The translations under genes and the position numbers were made by a program. From NCBI GenBank assembly GCA_015039465.1, contig MU130701.1, forward strand, positions 1-64,000: a DNA stretch of 64,000 bases. Reading direction: 5' to 3'. The DNA comes from Phlegmacium glaucopus. Lineage: Eukaryota; Basidiomycota; Agaricomycetes; Agaricales; Cortinariaceae. Below the pieces are notes generated by a model. That model made no database searches and was not told the DNA's origin. It saw only the letters and a program-made list of their open reading frames with translations. Positions 59,733 to 64,000 of the stretch are shown here, piece by piece. How positions within the stretch are numbered: position 1 is the first letter of the stretch; the number at the start of each line of letters is the position of its first letter.

Positions 59733-61375
59733 ATGGGTGCATGCTTTTCCGCTCCCGATGTCAATAAAACCACAGAACATGACCGCATGCTTCATCGAGA
59801 AGCAGAGAAACAACTAAGAGAAGTATGTCTCAAACTTTCTTCATCCTCATCATCGCCATTATCGGTGGCTTGGTATCTCACACACACTAACGCCACGTAC
59901 TATCATTTTTCCAGGCAAAGGCTAAGCTGGCATCTCAGGTCAAGGTAAAATGCCACAATTCCACTACAAGCCTGACCCTTTCACTCATCACTTCACAAGG
60001 TGTTACTCCTAGGATCAGGCGACTCGGGGAAGTCAACGGTTCTCAAGGTGCGTAATCGATGACTCTTTACGCGTTACTTCCTACCCCGTTAACATCCCTT
60101 GCTCATAGCAAATGCGCCTGATACACAAACTTCCTTTTTCGCCCTCAGAAATTGAATACTATCGACAATTAGTCTTCGATAACCTAACCCGCGGACTCTG
60201 CTACCTTCTCGATGCAATGCAGGACATGGACCTGAAAGTTTCAGAAGAAAATGTGCAATACTTGGATCTAGTAGATGGCACACGGGATATCAGAGATGGA
60301 GAACCTTTCCCTGTAACATACTATGCGCCACTCAAATCACTCTGGAGCGATCCTAATGTCAAAAGAGCTTGGGAACGGGGTAACGAAGCTGCACTACCGG
60401 AAAAGTATGTATTCATTATATCATCCACTCAAATCTCCGTTACCCCATCTCACGAATCGTCATCAGCCTGTCATACTTTTACTCTGACCTGGGTCGGCTA
60501 TTTGAGCCAACCTACCATCCAACGGAACAAGACATAATCCGATGTCGAGCGAGAACAATTGGTATCACAGAGACGACATTCTTACTTCGAGACCATGAAA
60601 TGTTAATGGTGGACGTCGGTGGACAGAAAAGCGAGCGGCGGAAATGGATACACTGTTTTCAAGATGTCACTAGCATTCTCTTCCTTGTGAGTTTGAGTGG
60701 CTACGATCAGTGCCTGGTGGAGGATAAAGATGCGGTACGTTTATCTTGTTATCGTCCTCGCCGTTGATCAAAGTTAATTCGTTGCCTTAGAATCAAATGC
60801 AGGATGCCATGACGATCTGGGACTCAATATGTCACTCACAGTGGTTCAAAAAGACTTCAATTGTCAATCATTTCCCAACTTATCACAAGGCCACGATTTT
60901 ACTGATAACCCTTCTATCTGATCAGATTCTGTTCCTAAACAAGAACGACCTGTTCGAACAAAAGATTCTAACGTCGGATATAAGATCCTTCTTCCCTGTG
61001 AGTCTATTCTAGCTATTCTTCCCATGCTACTGTGACCTTGAGAAAGAGTTGCTTACGATACTGCGGAATTTCAATTAGGATTTCGACGGCGAATCAGGAG
61101 ATGCGAGAGCCGGTCGGGAATACTTCAAACGACGATTTGCTAAGCTTGCGCAAAAGGCTGGTCGTTCTAAGGACCGAGAGATCTATATTCAGTAAGCGCG
61201 ATCACATCTCATTTTTGGGGCGAACAAGTATTTACTGTTTTCTGGATGAAAAGCATAACGACAGCAACAGATACAGCTCTGCTCCGAGTAGTCATGGCCG
61301 CAGTTGAAGGTAAGCTTACTCCAAGATCTGAGAATAATAGCAACGGATTTCTTACGTCGTCTTTTTTTAGAGTGA
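59733..61375 (+). CDS. Heterotrimeric G-protein alpha subunit
   Basis: Starts MGACFSAPDVNKTTEHD: Gly2 and Cys4 allow myristoylation and palmitoylation. G1 is LLLGSGDSGKSTVLKQMRLIH, a GSGDSGKST variant common in expanded basidiomycete Galpha proteins. Switch I is RCRARTIGITET (Arg and Mg-binding Thr kept), G3 is DVGGQKSERRKWIHCF with the catalytic Gln, G4 is ILFLNKNDLFEQKI and G5 is ITTATDTALLRVV. Exons are joined through GT-AG introns at about 59822, 59947, 60050, 60404, 60734, 60860, 60998 and 61192. It relays receptor signals (pheromone or nutrient) to cAMP or MAPK pathways. The C-terminus is uncertain. After VMAAVE the standard 60-nt intron (61311-61370) gives an immediate stop, while an atypically short intron gives a tail ending TDFLRRLFLE before the same TGA (61373-61375). 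The receptor-contact helix is therefore not typical in either reading. Confidence 0.88.
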
Positions 61376-62881
61376 GTCCTTTCCGCTTTCTACTTTCTAC
61401 GTGCCTGCTTTTTGAGTCTGGCCCCTTTCGACTGGCCCATGCAAATGACTGCTTTGTCCATCCTACGTGCGCTCATCACTCTCTTTTGGCCGTTATAGTA
61501 TCGTGTTGCGCTCAAACCTTGAGCACGCGGCCCTGATATAGCTGTCCGATTACCCTGTCCTCCCTTATTTATCGCTTCTCCACATCTAGCTCTAGTTTCT
61601 TTCTATCAATTGTTACTGTGCATTGTTCCATTCATCTCGCCCATCTGGTTTTTCCATCTCCTGCTTTCCTCTCTCATATTGTCTATTTTCAACTGAAACT
61701 CATTGCTCTCTTGTCTCTCTTATATCTGCTGACAAAACACATTGTCTACTCTATTCTGAACAACCATCTCAACGACATCCAACTTATTATGGCACTGAAA
61801 TAATACACGACACAGTTCTATCGTGAGCAGAAACGTGAGTGTTACCTATTATTTGAAGCCCAGACCTATTTGCTCAGACCTGCCACGCAGATCCGAAGTG
61901 TGATGCTATGAAATGCGACCAAACATCATGATCCGTTTCTCTTCATCTCAATTTGCGTTTCAGGAGATACGGGGAGGGGGGAGGGGGGAGAGAGAGATAG
62001 GAGGTCTGTCGAATAAAGCACTTTTTACCCCCAAACTTGCTCATGTCTCGTCAGGGTTTTTCTTTTGGGACAGGCGAACACTGGTAGAGCTCGGTGCTTT
62101 ATATCTATTCTTACGACATTCATTTAGTTTTCCTCCGCTCCACCCACGGTTGTAACGCGTGGTTTACTTGATAGGAGCAAAGGCGGCGGTGGACGGGAGG
62201 GATTCGTCTGGATTTGTCTGGATTTGTGTGCCTCGTGTCACTCGACCACGCAACGATGACTGCCGACGACAGTAACTTCAGAACGTGGGGGGGGAAGTTA
62301 ATCAATATTCCCCCCAAAGGCGTTGGTCCCAATTGGTTGTTTTCCGCGTGTGTTTTTTTAATCAAACTTATATATGATGCGACGCAAAGTTATTCCCATT
62401 GTGCCCTGATAGCTTACTATTATTCTAATATGTACATACACGTGTTGTTGTTTCCGTTATTTTTATTATTTTTTTGCATTTATATCAGCCTGTCATTATG
62501 CTATCGAGTTTCATGTAAAAGTTGTTGTACTAGTCTGCCCTCCGAGTCATCGGGCTCCTTTTTCTTGTTCGTTAGCGCATATATTTTGGTATACAACTTA
62601 TGCGATAGCGGGTGTCACTGATAACGCCATCCTGTGGTTTCTTTTTCATATTCACTGACAACCATCACTATAGGTACATACGCATCTCGTGGTCAGCACG
62701 ATAAATATAAAGCGTGTAAAGGGTTTTCTTATCCATAGGCGTTTCTATTTTAAAATGTTACATAAAAAAACGGGGAAGGGACTCTATGAAACACCCTACT
62801 ATCTAATGTCATTACGGAAGTTGTGTAGTATGACCATCTATCTTTACCAACCTTACATAAAGATAGCATAAAACTTGTAAA
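61376..62881. other. Spacer without recognisable gene
   Basis: CT-rich sequence (61540-61740) and short GA or G runs (61970-61995). No family motifs. Open frames of up to 135 codons (62214-62621) look like chance. Confidence 0.4.
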
Positions 62882-63066
62882 AGTATTGAACCCTTCTTAA
62901 CCCATACCCGTCGGTGGATGGCCCAAGGTATGGGTTATGGGAGGTTATGGGTTATGAGAGGTCAGTTTTGGTGTAAATTTCGGTTTGGTGCCCGCCAAAA
63001 TCTATGGGTTATGGGGGGTTACCGGTTATGGCTTAGTAGAGGTATGGGTTAAGAGGGGTTCGACTG
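62882..63066. mobile_element. Small MITE with 20-bp inverted ends (CGAACCCCTCTTAACCC type)
   Basis: The left end reads GAACCCTTCTTAACCCATACC, and the right end in reverse reads CGAACCCCTCTTAACCCATACC, one to two differences. The interior is made of GGTTATGGG-type repeats. The right end is followed by TA, and the outer CAGTCGAACCCC resembles pogo/Tigger termini. The left outermost bases have decayed. Confidence 0.65.
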
Positions 63067-63189
63067 TAAGCCTACACATTCCAATTTCGTGCTAGCTTCA
63101 TGATACTGATATCCATCATGTATCATTCAAATCACTGTAAACCTACGATTCCCGGGATCAGATTTACGATTAAATCACAATCAGATTAA

Positions 63190-64000
<811 letters not shown>

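Noticed and set aside
61740..61803. ILNNHLNDIQLIMALK as the missing Galpha C-terminus
   Set aside because: It superficially resembles a Galpha tail, but no AG acceptor lies close enough upstream in the right phase.
62214..62621. 135-codon ORF downstream of Galpha
   Set aside because: It has low-complexity hydrophobic content, no motif and no upstream exon; probably chance.

Overview
The window looks like nuclear DNA of a filamentous basidiomycete, probably an Agaricomycete. Genes are dense in short introns (about 45-70 nt), the recognisable proteins are fungal (UTP18, RTF2, MED21, SPO22/ZIP4, a Pho80/Pcl cyclin, CHS7, carboxypeptidase Y, a G-protein alpha subunit, mitochondrial GluRS), a FunK1-type kinase relic is present, and the spaces between gene islands are filled with LTR relics, MITEs and minisatellites. 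No species is claimed.

Layout. 1-5 kb is nested repeats: two solo LTRs with 5-bp target duplications, TA-flanked MITEs, and a hAT-like MITE sitting inside another transposon. 5.2-26.2 kb is the first gene island: UTP18 (-), RTF2 (-) head-to-head with MED21 (+), the meiotic TPR protein SPO22/ZIP4 (-), a small putative membrane protein (+), and a Pcl-type cyclin (-), separated by spacers of up to 4 kb with nothing recognisable. 26.2-39.3 kb is gene-poor and holds only a broken FunK1 kinase. 39.3-42.05 kb carries an unnamed gene whose seven phase-compatible exons run straight into a 1.5-kb array of 23 intron-like units separated by exactly 3 nt each; this is the most unusual object in the window. 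42.0-53 kb is a transposon graveyard: LTR copies, a Ty3/gypsy pol fragment, an intact-looking unclassified transposase-like ORF, a perfect 18-bp minisatellite, TA-flanked GGGATGCC elements and a 360-bp near-perfect palindrome. 53.9-64 kb is the second gene island: CHS7 (+), carboxypeptidase Y (-), Galpha (+), and the 5' half of mitochondrial glutamyl-tRNA synthetase (+), which runs off the window.

Functionally the genes are ordinary housekeeping and developmental genes: ribosome biogenesis (UTP18), replication/ubiquitin-linked (RTF2), transcription (MED21), meiotic crossover (SPO22/ZIP4), cell-cycle or nutrient signalling (cyclin), cell-wall chitin (CHS7), vacuolar proteolysis (CPY), receptor signalling (Galpha) and mitochondrial translation (GluRS). 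They do not form one pathway or a metabolic cluster. Exon joins were done by eye, using reading phase, GT-AG sites and family motifs; where a join is uncertain the entry says so.
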